From assembly GCA_900078775.1 (NCBI GenBank), contig LT549889.1, positions 4,464,001-4,528,000 of the forward strand: a DNA stretch of 64,000 nt, given 5' to 3'. Shown piece after piece: positions 17,454-26,215 of this stretch; the stretch's first letter is position 1; every line of letters begins with the position of its first letter. The position numbers and the translations under genes are program-made. The stretch is from Mycolicibacterium aurum (GTDB taxonomy: Bacteria > Actinomycetota > Actinomycetes > Mycobacteriales > Mycobacteriaceae). A model generated the notes under the pieces. The model had not been told where the DNA came from. It made no database searches and worked only from the letters and a program-made list of their open reading frames with translations.

Positions 17454-17804
17454 ATGACCATGGGACAGCTGGGGCGGTACACCTGCGGCCTGGACGCGGC
17501 TTTCGAGGTGGTGGACGGGAAGTGGAAGCCACTCATCCTGTGGGAGCTGCAGGAGGGCCCCAAGCGGTTCAGCGCATTGCACCGCAGCCTGCCCGGTGTC
17601 TCACAGAAGATGCTGACGCAGCACCTCAAGGAGTTGCAGCACCACGGCGTGGTACACCGCGAGAGCTACCACGAGGTACCACCCCGAGTCGAGTACTCGA
17701 TGACACCGGCCGGCGCGGAGCTGCTCAAAGCCCTTGAACCGCTGAGTGACTGGGCCGAAGAACACATCGACCTGATCTGCGCGGCTACACCCGATGCAGG
17801 GTGA
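17454..17804 (+). CDS. HxlR-family transcriptional regulator
   Basis: A 116-residue winged-helix regulator. VVDGKWKPLILWELQEGPKR (helix 1 with conserved GKWKPLIL), FSALHRSLPGVSQKMLTQHL (recognition helix region) and the wing RESYHEVPPRVEYSMTPAG match HxlR; the Cys in YTCGLDAAFEV is the conserved N-terminal Cys that senses electrophiles or thiol stress in some members. ATG 17454 follows GGAAAGAG; ATG 17460 is also possible. Divergent from the imine-reductase-like gene, which is its likely target. Its 3' end overlaps the convergent phosphodiesterase gene by 20 bp. Confidence 0.88.
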   Translation: MTMGQLGRYTCGLDAAFEVVDGKWKPLILWELQEGPKRFSALHRSLPGVSQKMLTQHLKELQHHGVVHRESYHEVPPRVEYSMTPAGAELLKALEPLSDWAEEHIDLICAATPDAG

Positions 17805-18276
17805 CGTCGGTCAGCGCGCGGTCGGTGATCGACGCGGTCATATACGTACAGAACGGTTGACGCCGCCGGTCGGTGGGCGAGCCCGGATTGAGCAGACGCA
17901 GTCCGGTCGAGGCCGTCCCGTCCCATGGGATGTGGCTGTGCCCGAACACCAGGACATCGGTGTCCGGGTAGAGCCTGCCCATCCGCTCGTCGCGCCCACC
18001 GGAGGCGCCGGTCTCGTGGGTGACGGTGAACCGCACACCGCCGAGGGTCACGTCGGCGCGTTCGGGTAGACGGGCCCGCAACTCGTCGCCGTCGTTGTTG
18101 CCCCAGCACGCCACCAGCGAGCGTGCCCGCTGCTGCAACCGGTCCAGCAGATCCGGGGTCACCCAATCGCCGGCGTGCAGCACCACGTCCGCCTCGTCGA
18201 CCGCTTCCCACACCGCGGCGGGCATATCCCGCGCCCGCTTCGGCACGTGGGTGTCCGCAATCAGCAAAAGCCGCAT
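17785..18276 (-). CDS. Metallophosphoesterase, YfcE/MJ0936 type
   Basis: A 163-residue calcineurin-like phosphodiesterase. The metal motifs are in order: IADTHVPK, HAGDWV, GNNDGDE, TVTHETG (His), and FGHSHIP. This small subgroup hydrolyses phosphodiester model substrates; the physiological substrate is unknown. ATG 18276 puts MRLLLIADTH at the start, as in the family. Its divergent neighbour is the GGDEF-EAL gene, but it lacks any cyclic-di-GMP-specific domain, so a functional link is not implied. Confidence 0.85.
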   Translation of the reverse strand: MRLLLIADTHVPKRARDMPAAVWEAVDEADVVLHAGDWVTPDLLDRLQQRARSLVACWGNNDGDELRARLPERADVTLGGVRFTVTHETGASGGRDERMGRLYPDTDVLVFGHSHIPWDGTASTGLRLLNPGSPTDRRRQPFCTYMTASITDRALTDVTLHRV

Positions 18277-18368
18277 CCTTGCCAGGCTAGTGCAGCCATA
18301 CCGGGTTGCTGGTCCGGCTGGACCCATTCTCCGGCGCGGCCGCGTTCAGCGGTTCTAAGCTGCACGTA

Positions 18369-20711
18369 ATGCACCTGAACAGCGCTAGCCCCTGCTACCC
18401 CGCCGGCCTGGCGGGTTATCTGGTGTTTGTTTGCTGGTTGGCTTTCGGCTGGGGCGGGGTGCAGGTAACCACGATCGTCAGCTCGGTCGGCTTCGTTGCG
18501 TTCAGCGCACTTGCCTGCGCGTGCGCCGTGGTAGCCGCGCGCGCCGGGCGGGGCGCCATCCGGGCCGGCTGGGCCGCGGTCGCCGTCGGATTCCTCGGCT
18601 GGGTGGCAGGCAGCCTGATCTGGGCGTACTACGAACTCGTCCGCGGGGTCGAGCCGCCGGTCCCGTCCGCCGCCGATATCGGGTTCCTGGCACTGCCCGT
18701 GGCGGTCGGTGTGGTGTGGGTGCTGCGGACCACCAACGGCAGGCTGTCGGCCTTCCGACAGCTCCTCGACGGCGCCGTCATCGCCTCCTCGCTGTTCCTG
18801 TTGGCGTGGGTGACCGCACTGCACGACGTGTTCGTCGAAAACCGCCTGAACAGCCTGAACTCCACGCTGACCGTCCTGTATCCGATAGCGGCGCTGACGA
18901 TGGTCACCATGTCGATGCTGGTGTTGACCGCGGTCCCGCCGGGCCGCCGGTACATTCTCGGGCTGGTCACCGTCGGGCTGGTGGCGATCGCGCTGGGTCA
19001 GATCACCACGCTGTACGTGCGGATGTACGACGTGTCCCCGGGAAACCAGTTCCCGATCATCAGCAACGTCACCGGGCTCCTGATGATCGCGGCGGCCGCA
19101 CACATGTCGGCCACCGAGAGACGTCCGCGGCATGCCGATGATCACCGTCCGCTGCGGACCACCATCCTGTGGCTGCCGTTCGCACCCATGCCGTTCGCGG
19201 TGCTGGCCGCCGCGATCCACCTGTGGCCCAATGCCGGGAGCCGCCCGGTGCTGCTGGGCGCGGCGGTCCTGGTGATCGCCGCCCTGATCCGCCAGCTCAC
19301 CGTGCTCGTCGAGAACCAGCATCTGCTCGAGGAGGTGGCCGAGCACGCCTTCCGGGATCCGCTGACCGGGCTGGCCAATCGACTGCTGTTCACCGACCGC
19401 CTGGACCACGCCATGGTGTTGCATCACCGCGACGGTCGCCCGGTCGCGGTGCTGTCACTGGATCTCGACGACTTCAAGCTGGTCAACGACAACCTCGGGC
19501 ACCACTGCGGCGATACGTTGCTGCGTGAGATCGCGGACCGGTTGATGCGCTGCGTCCCCGAGGGCCAGACCGTCGCCCGACTCGGCGGCGACGAGTTCGC
19601 GATCATCATCGAGGCCGGGCCGGAGACCCCCGAGGAGGTCGCCGACCGGATCATGCACGCCTTCGATCCGGCGTTCCATCTGGACGGCCAGGACGTGTAC
19701 ATGCATCCCAGCGTGGGGCTGGCCGCCGCCCCGGATCCGTGGGAGCCCGCGATCAGCACCGAGGAACTGCTCAAATGCGCCGACGTGGCGATGTATGTGG
19801 CCAAACGGTCCGGGGTGGGCGGGGTTCAGGTGTTCGTGCCGGGAATGCAGATCGGCGCCGGCGACGGCGAACCGGTCCGCGACGACAGCGGCCGGATCCA
19901 GCTGCCCGCTGTCTCGGAGATCCGGATGCTCGGACAGTTACGCCGGGTGGTCGAGAGCAGGGAACTCAGACTGGCCTATCAGCCGCAGATCTCGCTGGCC
20001 ACCGGCGAGATCGTGGGGGTCGAGGCGCTGGTCCGGTGGCCGCATCCCGAGCTGGGGGTCCTGACGCCCAATCAGTTCCTGCCGCTGATCCGGCGCAACA
20101 ACCTGATGGGCGCGGTCACCGACCTGGTCCTCGAACAGGCCGCCGCTGATGTCGCCGGGTGGTATCGACCCGGGGTCCGGGAGATCCCGGTGGCGATCAA
20201 CCTGTTCGCGCCGTCCTTCAACGACACCACGCTGCCCGCCCGGATCGAGGCGGTGCTGGCCCGGCACGGGGTGTCCCCGGCCGCGGTGACGATCGAACTC
20301 ACCGAGCACTATCTGCTGGCCAATGTCCGGCAGGCGCGGTACGTCATCGAGCAGCTGCGTGGGGCCGGATTCCGGGTATCCATCGACGACTTCGGCAGCG
20401 GCTACTCCACCATGAGCTATCTGCGCGACCTGCCGATCGACGAGCTCAAACTGGACCGCAACTTCGTGGCGCCGATGCTGCACAACCCGCGGGCCGCGGC
20501 GATCGTGCACTCGGTGATCAAGCTGGCCCATACACTCGGGATCACCAGTGTCGCCGAGGGTGTCGAGGACGCCGAAACCGTCGAACTGCTGCGCGGCTAC
20601 GGCTGTGCGGTGGCCCAGGGCAACTACTTCGCCGAACCGGCGTTCAGTGACACCCTGCACGCCCAGCTGGACGCCTCTAACCGGCGAGCAGCTCCGCCAT
20701 CCGCGGTATGA
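18369..20711 (+). CDS. Membrane GGDEF-EAL cyclic-di-GMP enzyme
   Basis: A 780-residue inner-membrane protein. Residues 1-320 contain about nine to ten hydrophobic segments forming an integral sensory domain. The GGDEF domain has RDPLTGLANRLLF and an intact GGDEF (from residue 406), so synthesis of c-di-GMP from GTP is possible. The EAL domain has an intact EAL (Glu552) in VEALVRWPHPELG, the NLFAPSF metal Asn, DDFGSGYS and SVAEGVED, so hydrolysis is also possible. ATG 18369 is chosen over 18306, which adds 21 residues that overlap the divergent gene. Its 3' end overlaps the next, convergent gene by 35 bp. Confidence 0.9.
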   Translation: MHLNSASPCYPAGLAGYLVFVCWLAFGWGGVQVTTIVSSVGFVAFSALACACAVVAARAGRGAIRAGWAAVAVGFLGWVAGSLIWAYYELVRGVEPPVPSAADIGFLALPVAVGVVWVLRTTNGRLSAFRQLLDGAVIASSLFLLAWVTALHDVFVENRLNSLNSTLTVLYPIAALTMVTMSMLVLTAVPPGRRYILGLVTVGLVAIALGQITTLYVRMYDVSPGNQFPIISNVTGLLMIAAAAHMSATERRPRHADDHRPLRTTILWLPFAPMPFAVLAAAIHLWPNAGSRPVLLGAAVLVIAALIRQLTVLVENQHLLEEVAEHAFRDPLTGLANRLLFTDRLDHAMVLHHRDGRPVAVLSLDLDDFKLVNDNLGHHCGDTLLREIADRLMRCVPEGQTVARLGGDEFAIIIEAGPETPEEVADRIMHAFDPAFHLDGQDVYMHPSVGLAAAPDPWEPAISTEELLKCADVAMYVAKRSGVGGVQVFVPGMQIGAGDGEPVRDDSGRIQLPAVSEIRMLGQLRRVVESRELRLAYQPQISLATGEIVGVEALVRWPHPELGVLTPNQFLPLIRRNNLMGAVTDLVLEQAAADVAGWYRPGVREIPVAINLFAPSFNDTTLPARIEAVLARHGVSPAAVTIELTEHYLLANVRQARYVIEQLRGAGFRVSIDDFGSGYSTMSYLRDLPIDELKLDRNFVAPMLHNPRAAAIVHSVIKLAHTLGITSVAEGVEDAETVELLRGYGCAVAQGNYFAEPAFSDTLHAQLDASNRRAAPPSAV

Positions 20712-21060
20712 CCGCCTGGAGACCCTTGAGCGGGCGGATCATCACCTTGAACGAGATGATCTTGCCCTCGGCGTTCCAATGGATCATGTCGATCCCGTCG
20801 ACCACGATGCCGTCCAGGGTGGCGGTGAACTCCAGGATCGCCGAGTTCTCCCCCTCCCACTGCTCGACGTAGCGGAAGTCGGTGCCGCCGAATACCTTTG
20901 CCGCGGCGTTCAGATACATCGCGGTCTTCTCCCGGCCCTGCTGCGGGGTGAACACCGCCGGCGAGTAGAAGACCGCGTCCTCGGCCAGCATCCCGTCGAG
21001 GGCGGCCGGGTCGTGAGTGCCGATGAAGTCGATCCAGTGTTGGAGCACCTGCGCGGTCAT
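20677..21060 (-). CDS. SnoaL/NTF2-like protein
   Basis: A 127-residue cone-fold protein of the SnoaL/ketosteroid-isomerase-like superfamily: the N-terminal helix VLQHWIDFIGTHDPAALDGM, LAEDAVFYSP, and alternating strands (AILEFTATLDGIVVDGIDMI). Members bind or isomerise hydrophobic ligands, but no catalytic pair can be assigned. ATG 21060 is the start; the frame upstream to 21108 lacks family-like sequence. It overlaps the GGDEF-EAL gene end and is downstream of the TetR gene by 67 bp. Confidence 0.75.
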   Translation of the reverse strand: MTAQVLQHWIDFIGTHDPAALDGMLAEDAVFYSPAVFTPQQGREKTAMYLNAAAKVFGGTDFRYVEQWEGENSAILEFTATLDGIVVDGIDMIHWNAEGKIISFKVMIRPLKGLQAVIPRMAELLAG

Positions 21061-21127
21061 GGACCCATACTGCCTGAGTGCGCCCGAAAGGATGCGAACC
21101 GCAGGCACCTGTCCGCACTCAGATATC

Positions 21128-21817
21128 TCAGCGCTTCTTACTGTGCCCGTCCGGGCCGGTGGGCAGCTTCAGCGCGTTTACCCACAGTTTCGTCAATGTG
21201 TCGACGACGTCATCGAGATCACGTTCGCCGACGACAAGGACTTCCATCGCCATCCGGCTCACCATGCCGGACAACGCGTAGGAGGTGAGCAACGGGTCCA
21301 GGGACCGGTCCGCGAGGCCGCGGCCCTGCAATTCCGCGATATGGCGGGCATTGCGTTCGACGAACTTCTGCGACCGGTGTCGGCGTAGCGCTTCGAAGTC
21401 GGCGTCGATCGTGGCGACCTGCCGCATGAGCGCCATCAGTTTTGCGTTCCGCAGGTACGCGACCAGGTAGGCGCGGTTGCTGGCCTCGATCACTGCTGCG
21501 GGATCGTCCTCATCGGCGACATGCGGCATCCCGGGGTGCAGCATGTCGTCCTCTGCCGCCGCCAACACCGCGGCAAAGATCTCTTCCTTACTGGAGAAGT
21601 ACGTGTAGAAGGTGCCGGCCGAGCAACGTGCCTCCGCGGTGATGTCGGACAGCCGCGATCCGAGGAATCCGTCCCGCTCGAACACCGTTCGTGCGGCGGT
21701 CACCAGCGCCGCCCGGGTGCGCAGGCCGCGGGCGGTGCTCGGCAACTCCTTCGCCTCGGGTGCACCGACACGACGCCGGACATCGTCGGCGATGTCCGGC
21801 ACGTCCTGCTCCCTCAT
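21128..21817 (-). CDS. TetR-family regulator
   Basis: A 229-residue TetR regulator. The N-terminal HTH is RAALVTAARTVFERDGFLGS followed by LSDITAEARCSAGTFYTYFS with the helix-turn-helix and KEEIF. The C-terminal ligand domain is helical with no assigned ligand. ATG 21817 is used. It lies 41 bp after pntB on the same strand, so it may be read through from the pnt operon, but a link is not proven; no clear palindrome is seen in the 41-bp gap. Confidence 0.88.
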   Translation of the reverse strand: MREQDVPDIADDVRRRVGAPEAKELPSTARGLRTRAALVTAARTVFERDGFLGSRLSDITAEARCSAGTFYTYFSSKEEIFAAVLAAAEDDMLHPGMPHVADEDDPAAVIEASNRAYLVAYLRNAKLMALMRQVATIDADFEALRRHRSQKFVERNARHIAELQGRGLADRSLDPLLTSYALSGMVSRMAMEVLVVGERDLDDVVDTLTKLWVNALKLPTGPDGHSKKR

Positions 21818-21858
21818 GGCTCAAGTTCTACTGGAATCGGAATTCACCCTGCAACCGG

Positions 21859-23301
21859 TCAGAGGACCTTGAGTTCTTCGATGACCTCGGCGACGGATTT
21901 TTTCGCGTCACCGAACAGCATCGAGGTCTGGTTGAGGAAGAACAGCGGATTCTCGATGCCGGCGTACCCCGAGGACATCGACCGCTTGAGCACGATCACC
22001 GACCGCGACTCGTCGACGTTGAGGATCGGCATGCCGTGAATCGGCGAACTCGGATCACTGCGCGCCGCCGGATTGGTGACGTCGTTGGCGCCGATCACGA
22101 CGGTGACATCGGTGCGGTTGAACTCACCGTTGACGTCGTCCATCTCCCTCATCGCGTCATAGTCGACATCGGCCTCCGCCAGCAGCACATTCATATGCCC
22201 CGGCATACGCCCTGCCACCGGATGGATCGCGTATTTGACCTCCACGCCCCTGGCTTCGAGCAGGTTGGCCATCTCCTTCACCGCATGCTGGGCCTGGGCG
22301 ACGGCCAGACCGTACCCGGGCACCACGATGACCTGATTGGCGTACGCCATCTGGATCGCCGCGTCGGCGGCCGAGGTCGCCTTGACCGCGCCCTGGTCCG
22401 TGGTCGTGACGGCGCCACCGCCAGCACCACCATCGCCGCCGAACGAGCCGAACACGATGGCGGGGATGGACCGGTTCATCGCCTTGGCCATCAGGTTGGT
22501 CAGGATCGAGCCCGAGGCGCCGACGATCATGCCCGCGACGATCATTGCCGAATTGTTCAGCGCCAGACCCGCAGCCGCAGCGGACAATCCGGTCAATGCG
22601 TTCAACAAACTGATGACGACCGGCATATCGGCGCCGCCGATCGGCAGCACCACGAACAGGCCCATACTCCCGGCGAGCACCAACAGCAGCACGATCGTCC
22701 AACCCGGGCTGCCGTGACCCGCGTTCAGGCCGATGCAGACCGCCGCGGCCACCGCCCCGAACAGGAGTACCACATTGCCGACCTGAAACAGCTTGGCAGA
22801 CTTCACAATCGCCTTGTCGACCCGTTTCGGGATGGACTCCTGCAGCTTCAGGAACGCCACCAGTGAACCCCAGAAGGACACCGATCCGATGATCGCCGCG
22901 AACAGCGATCCCACCACCAACGGCACCGTGGGGTGCTGCTCGGCGGTGAAACGGGCAAACCCGTCGGTCTCGATGAACTCGGCCCATGCGATCAATGCGA
23001 CAGTGCCGCCACCCACGCCGTTGAACAGCGCGACCAACTGCGGCATCGCGGTCATCTTGGTCTTCTTCGCCGGCGGCACCCCGAGCAGCACACCGATCGC
23101 CAATCCGGCCGCGATCAGAATCCAGTTGACGGCGGCCGTGTCTCGCACCGAGATCAGCGTGGCCAGCACGGCGAGGCCCATGCCGGCGGCCGCGATCCAG
23201 TTTCCGCGCACCGCGGTCTTGGGTCCGGTCAGGCCGGACAGCCCCACGATGAACATCCCGAAGGACAGGATGTAGAGCACAGTGACTATGTGGTTGTTCA
23301 C
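21859..23301 (-). CDS. pntB: NAD(P) transhydrogenase beta subunit
   Basis: A 480-residue membrane subunit of proton-translocating transhydrogenase, which drives NADPH formation from NADH with the proton gradient. About eight to nine hydrophobic segments fill residues 1-290. The NADP(H)-binding dIII domain follows, with VVPGYGLAVAQAQHAV, HPVAGRMPGHMNVLLAEA and VVIGANDVTNPAAR. Start is GTG 23301, overlapping the small upstream gene by 4 nt. The last gene of the pntAA-pntAB-small protein-pntB unit. Confidence 0.95.
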   Translation of the reverse strand: MNNHIVTVLYILSFGMFIVGLSGLTGPKTAVRGNWIAAAGMGLAVLATLISVRDTAAVNWILIAAGLAIGVLLGVPPAKKTKMTAMPQLVALFNGVGGGTVALIAWAEFIETDGFARFTAEQHPTVPLVVGSLFAAIIGSVSFWGSLVAFLKLQESIPKRVDKAIVKSAKLFQVGNVVLLFGAVAAAVCIGLNAGHGSPGWTIVLLLVLAGSMGLFVVLPIGGADMPVVISLLNALTGLSAAAAGLALNNSAMIVAGMIVGASGSILTNLMAKAMNRSIPAIVFGSFGGDGGAGGGAVTTTDQGAVKATSAADAAIQMAYANQVIVVPGYGLAVAQAQHAVKEMANLLEARGVEVKYAIHPVAGRMPGHMNVLLAEADVDYDAMREMDDVNGEFNRTDVTVVIGANDVTNPAARSDPSSPIHGMPILNVDESRSVIVLKRSMSSGYAGIENPLFFLNQTSMLFGDAKKSVAEVIEELKVL

Positions 23302-23501
23302 TTCTCCACGCCCATCCGGCTTACGCCTTCATTGCCGATGTTCCCTGTCGGAATCCAAAGTCCGACGATGATGCTGAGTACCGCGAGCACACAGGCGATC
23401 AGATAGGCCATGGCCTCGAGCGTCTCTCCGGCACCGAAGACCGGGACAGCCAGGGCCAGCAGCGAAGCCACCGTGAGCAAGACGTTGACCAGGTAGTTCA
23501 C
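23298..23501 (-). CDS. Small membrane protein inserted in the pnt operon
   Basis: A 67-residue protein with two hydrophobic segments (about 4-22 and 31-53) joined by GAGETLEAM, and a short polar tail. It overlaps pntAB by 4 nt at its start (ATGA) and pntB by 4 nt at its end (GTGA), so the reading frame is very likely translated and coupled to both. It is not a known transhydrogenase subunit in the classical pntAA-AB-B layout. I do not recognise the family. Inferred role: accessory or assembly peptide of the transhydrogenase, or a split transmembrane segment of the pntB family N-terminus. Confidence 0.75.
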   Translation of the reverse strand: MNYLVNVLLTVASLLALAVPVFGAGETLEAMAYLIACVLAVLSIIVGLWIPTGNIGNEGVSRMGVEK

Positions 23502-23824
23502 TTCTTCTCTCCAACAGCATGTCTGGGACTTCGGTGCTTGTCCTTGAACATGCTGAGCATTCGATCCGTCACGAGGAATCCACCGATCACGTTCAAGGTT
23601 CCGAAGATGAGTGCGACGAGGGCGATGATCCGTACCCCCCAGCCGGCGTCGCCGGGCAGGTGCCCGAGCACGATCAGTGCGCCCAGGACCACGATCCCGT
23701 GGATGGCGTTGGTACCCGACATCAACGGCGTATGCAGCGTGTTCGGCACCTTGGAGATCACCGCGAACCCGACGAAACCGGATAGCACCAGAATCGCCAC
23801 GTTGGCCAGCAACTGGTCATACAT
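23498..23824 (-). CDS. pntAB: NAD(P) transhydrogenase alpha subunit, membrane part
   Basis: A 108-residue membrane protein equal to the C-terminal hydrophobic domain of E. coli PntA. The segments ANVAILVLSGFVGFAVISKV, NAIHGIVVLGALIVLG and IIALVALIFGTLNVIGGFLV are three to four transmembrane helices; the conserved TLHTPLMSGTNAIHG is the family hallmark. It follows pntAA by 3 nt. The tail FKDKHRSPRHAVGEKK is cytosolic and basic. Confidence 0.95.
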   Translation of the reverse strand: MYDQLLANVAILVLSGFVGFAVISKVPNTLHTPLMSGTNAIHGIVVLGALIVLGHLPGDAGWGVRIIALVALIFGTLNVIGGFLVTDRMLSMFKDKHRSPRHAVGEKK

Positions 23825-23827
23825 GGT

Positions 23828-24949
23828 CTAGTTCTCCCCTTCGCGGGTGACGCACGCGGCCGACACAACCTCGTCGTCGAAGTCCGGCGCCAGTGCGCCG
23901 TCGGTGGTCAGCAGTTCCAGAAGTGCGGTCAGGTTCTTGGAGTACAACTCACTCGAGTGTTCGGGCATGGTGGCCGGCAGGTTCAGCGGTGAGCAGATCG
24001 TCACGCCGTGTCTGGTGACGGTCTGACCGGGTTCGGTGAGCTCACAGTTGCCGCCGGTCTCCCCGGCCAGATCCACCACCACCGAACCGGGCTTCATCGC
24101 CTGCACCGCGGCGGCCGTCACCAGCCGGGGAGCGGGACGTCCCGGTACCAATGCGGTGGTGAGGACCACGTCGAATCCGGCAATGGCCGTCTCCAGTGCC
24201 CGCTGCTGCCGGACACGCTCCTCGGCGGTGAGTTCGCGGGCGTATCCACCCTCACCGTCCGCATGGATCGCCAGGTCCAGCCAGGATGCACCGACGGACC
24301 GAACCTGGTCGGCCACTTCCGGCCGCACGTCGTACCCGGTGGTGCGAGCGCCGAGTCGCTTGGCGGTCGCCAACGCCTGCAGGCCCGCCACCCCGACACC
24401 GAGCACCAGCACCGTCGCCGGCTTCACCGTGCCGGCCGCCGTGGTCAGCATCGGAAAGAACCGGGTGGACTCCGAGGCCGCCAGAAGTACCGCCTTGTAC
24501 CCGGCGACGTTGGCCTGAGAACTCAGGGCGTCCATCACCTGAGCTCGCGAGATCCGCGGGATCGCTTCCATCGCGAAGGCCTGCACGCCGGCCCGGGTGA
24601 GGGCGGCGATCTGATTCTGCGGATCTCGCGGAGCGAGGTGCCCGATCAGTGTCTGTCCGCGGCGTAACCGGCCCACCTCGGCCTCCGACGGTGGTGCGAC
24701 CTTGACCACCACATCGGCGGACCACGCATCCCCGGTCGTCGCTCCGGCCGCGATGTACAGCTCATCGGCCAACAGCGCGCGCGCACCGGCGCCGGGCTCT
24801 ACCACCACGGCAAGCCCTTGACCGACCAAGGACGTCACCGCCTTGGGCACCAACGCGACCCGCCGCTCCTGCGCACCGGATTCGGCAACCACGCCCACCG
24901 TCAACGGGGGCTTCTGGCGGTGCGCGGCACCGGCATGAACGTCTGTCAT
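23828..24949 (-). CDS. pntAA: NAD(P) transhydrogenase alpha subunit, NAD-binding part
   Basis: A 373-residue cytosolic dI subunit binding NAD(H). It has GVVAESGAQERRVALVPKAV (alanine-dehydrogenase/PNT N-terminus), the Rossmann motif VLGVGVAGLQALATAKRLGA and the mobile-loop region DLAGETGGNCELTEPG. The fused PntA of E. coli is split here into this and pntAB, as in other actinobacteria. It begins 29 bp after the acyl-CoA dehydrogenase stop, so it may be co-transcribed with it. Confidence 0.95.
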   Translation of the reverse strand: MTDVHAGAAHRQKPPLTVGVVAESGAQERRVALVPKAVTSLVGQGLAVVVEPGAGARALLADELYIAAGATTGDAWSADVVVKVAPPSEAEVGRLRRGQTLIGHLAPRDPQNQIAALTRAGVQAFAMEAIPRISRAQVMDALSSQANVAGYKAVLLAASESTRFFPMLTTAAGTVKPATVLVLGVGVAGLQALATAKRLGARTTGYDVRPEVADQVRSVGASWLDLAIHADGEGGYARELTAEERVRQQRALETAIAGFDVVLTTALVPGRPAPRLVTAAAVQAMKPGSVVVDLAGETGGNCELTEPGQTVTRHGVTICSPLNLPATMPEHSSELYSKNLTALLELLTTDGALAPDFDDEVVSAACVTREGEN

Positions 24950-24977
24950 AACGAAGTACTCTCTGGCTTCTGGTTGG

Positions 24978-26144
24978 TCAACGGAGCAGTGCCCGGCTCA
25001 TGACGACCCGTTGGATCTGGTTGGTGCCCTCGTAAATCTGGGTGATCTTGGCGTCGCGCATCATGCGCTCGACGGGGAAGTCGACGGTGTAGCCGGCACC
25101 TCCGAACAGCTGGACGGCGTCGGTCGTCACCTGCATCGCGACATCGGAGGCGAAACATTTCGATGCCGCGGAGATGAACCCCAGATTTGCCTGACCTCGC
25201 TCGGCGCGCGCCGCCGCGGAGTACACCATCAGACGGGCCGCCTCGATCTTCATGGCCATATCGGCGAGCATGAACTGCACACCCTGGAAGTCGGAGATCG
25301 ACTTCCCGAACTGCTTGCGGTCCTTGGTGTATGCGAGTGCAGCGTCGAACGCCCCCTGCGCGATACCGACCGCCTGGGCACCGATGGTCGGTCGAGTGTG
25401 ATCCAGCGTCTCCAGCGCCGTCTTGAAGCCGGTGCCCGGATCCCCGATGATCCGGTCACCCGGGATCCGGCAATTCTCGAAGTACAGCTCCGTCGTCGGC
25501 GATCCCTTGATCCCCAACTTGCGCTCCTTGGGCCCGACGGTGAAGCCGTCGTCATCGACGTGCACGGCGAACGCCGAGATGCCGTTGGCGCCCTTGTCGG
25601 CGTCGGTGACCGCCATCACCGTGTACCAAGATGACCTTCCGCCGTTGGAGATCCACGCCTTCGCTCCGTTGAGGATCCAACCGTCGCCGTCCGGCTTGGC
25701 CCGGGTCTTCATGCCGGCCGCGTCACTGCCGGCTTCCCGTTCGGAAAGGGCGTAGGACACCATCTCCCCGTCGACCAGATCGCCGAGCACCCGCTTCTTG
25801 AGATCGTCGGATCCGCGCAGGATCAGACCCATGGTGCCCAGTTTGTTGACCGCCGGGATCAGCGATGCTGAGGCGTCCACCCTGGCCACCTCTTCGATGA
25901 CGATGCAGGCCGCCACCGAGTCGGCGCCTTGGCCTCCATAGGCCTCAGGCACATGAACGGCGTTGAAGCCCGAGGTGTTCAAGGCCTTGAGGGCCTCCAC
26001 CGGGAAGCGTGCGTTCTCGTCGACATCGGCCGAGTAGGGCGCGATCTCCTTCTCGGCCAACCCACGGATGGCCACGCGCAACTCTTCGTGTTCCTCAGGC
26101 AGCTGATACAGGCTGAACTCGGCTTGTGCTGTCGGACTGGGCAT
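24978..26144 (-). CDS. Acyl-CoA dehydrogenase (FadE25-like)
   Basis: A 388-residue FAD-dependent acyl-CoA dehydrogenase, introducing the alpha,beta double bond in beta-oxidation with electrons passed to ETF. YALSEREAGSDAAGMKTRA is the first signature and the second, QLFGGAGYTVDFPVERMMRD, precedes the catalytic Glu in QIYEGTNQIQR. This sequence reads like mycobacterial FadE25. The gene lies 71 bp after the quinone-oxidoreductase gene and 29 bp before pntAA on the same strand; the three groups may form one redox-linked transcript. Confidence 0.92.
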   Translation of the reverse strand: MPSPTAQAEFSLYQLPEEHEELRVAIRGLAEKEIAPYSADVDENARFPVEALKALNTSGFNAVHVPEAYGGQGADSVAACIVIEEVARVDASASLIPAVNKLGTMGLILRGSDDLKKRVLGDLVDGEMVSYALSEREAGSDAAGMKTRAKPDGDGWILNGAKAWISNGGRSSWYTVMAVTDADKGANGISAFAVHVDDDGFTVGPKERKLGIKGSPTTELYFENCRIPGDRIIGDPGTGFKTALETLDHTRPTIGAQAVGIAQGAFDAALAYTKDRKQFGKSISDFQGVQFMLADMAMKIEAARLMVYSAAARAERGQANLGFISAASKCFASDVAMQVTTDAVQLFGGAGYTVDFPVERMMRDAKITQIYEGTNQIQRVVMSRALLR

Positions 26145-26215
26145 ATCGTCACTTCCCTGGAGATCTCGGCGGACCCGCCGTGCTTACTGTCGGTTCGGCG
26201 GGGACAACGTGTCGG

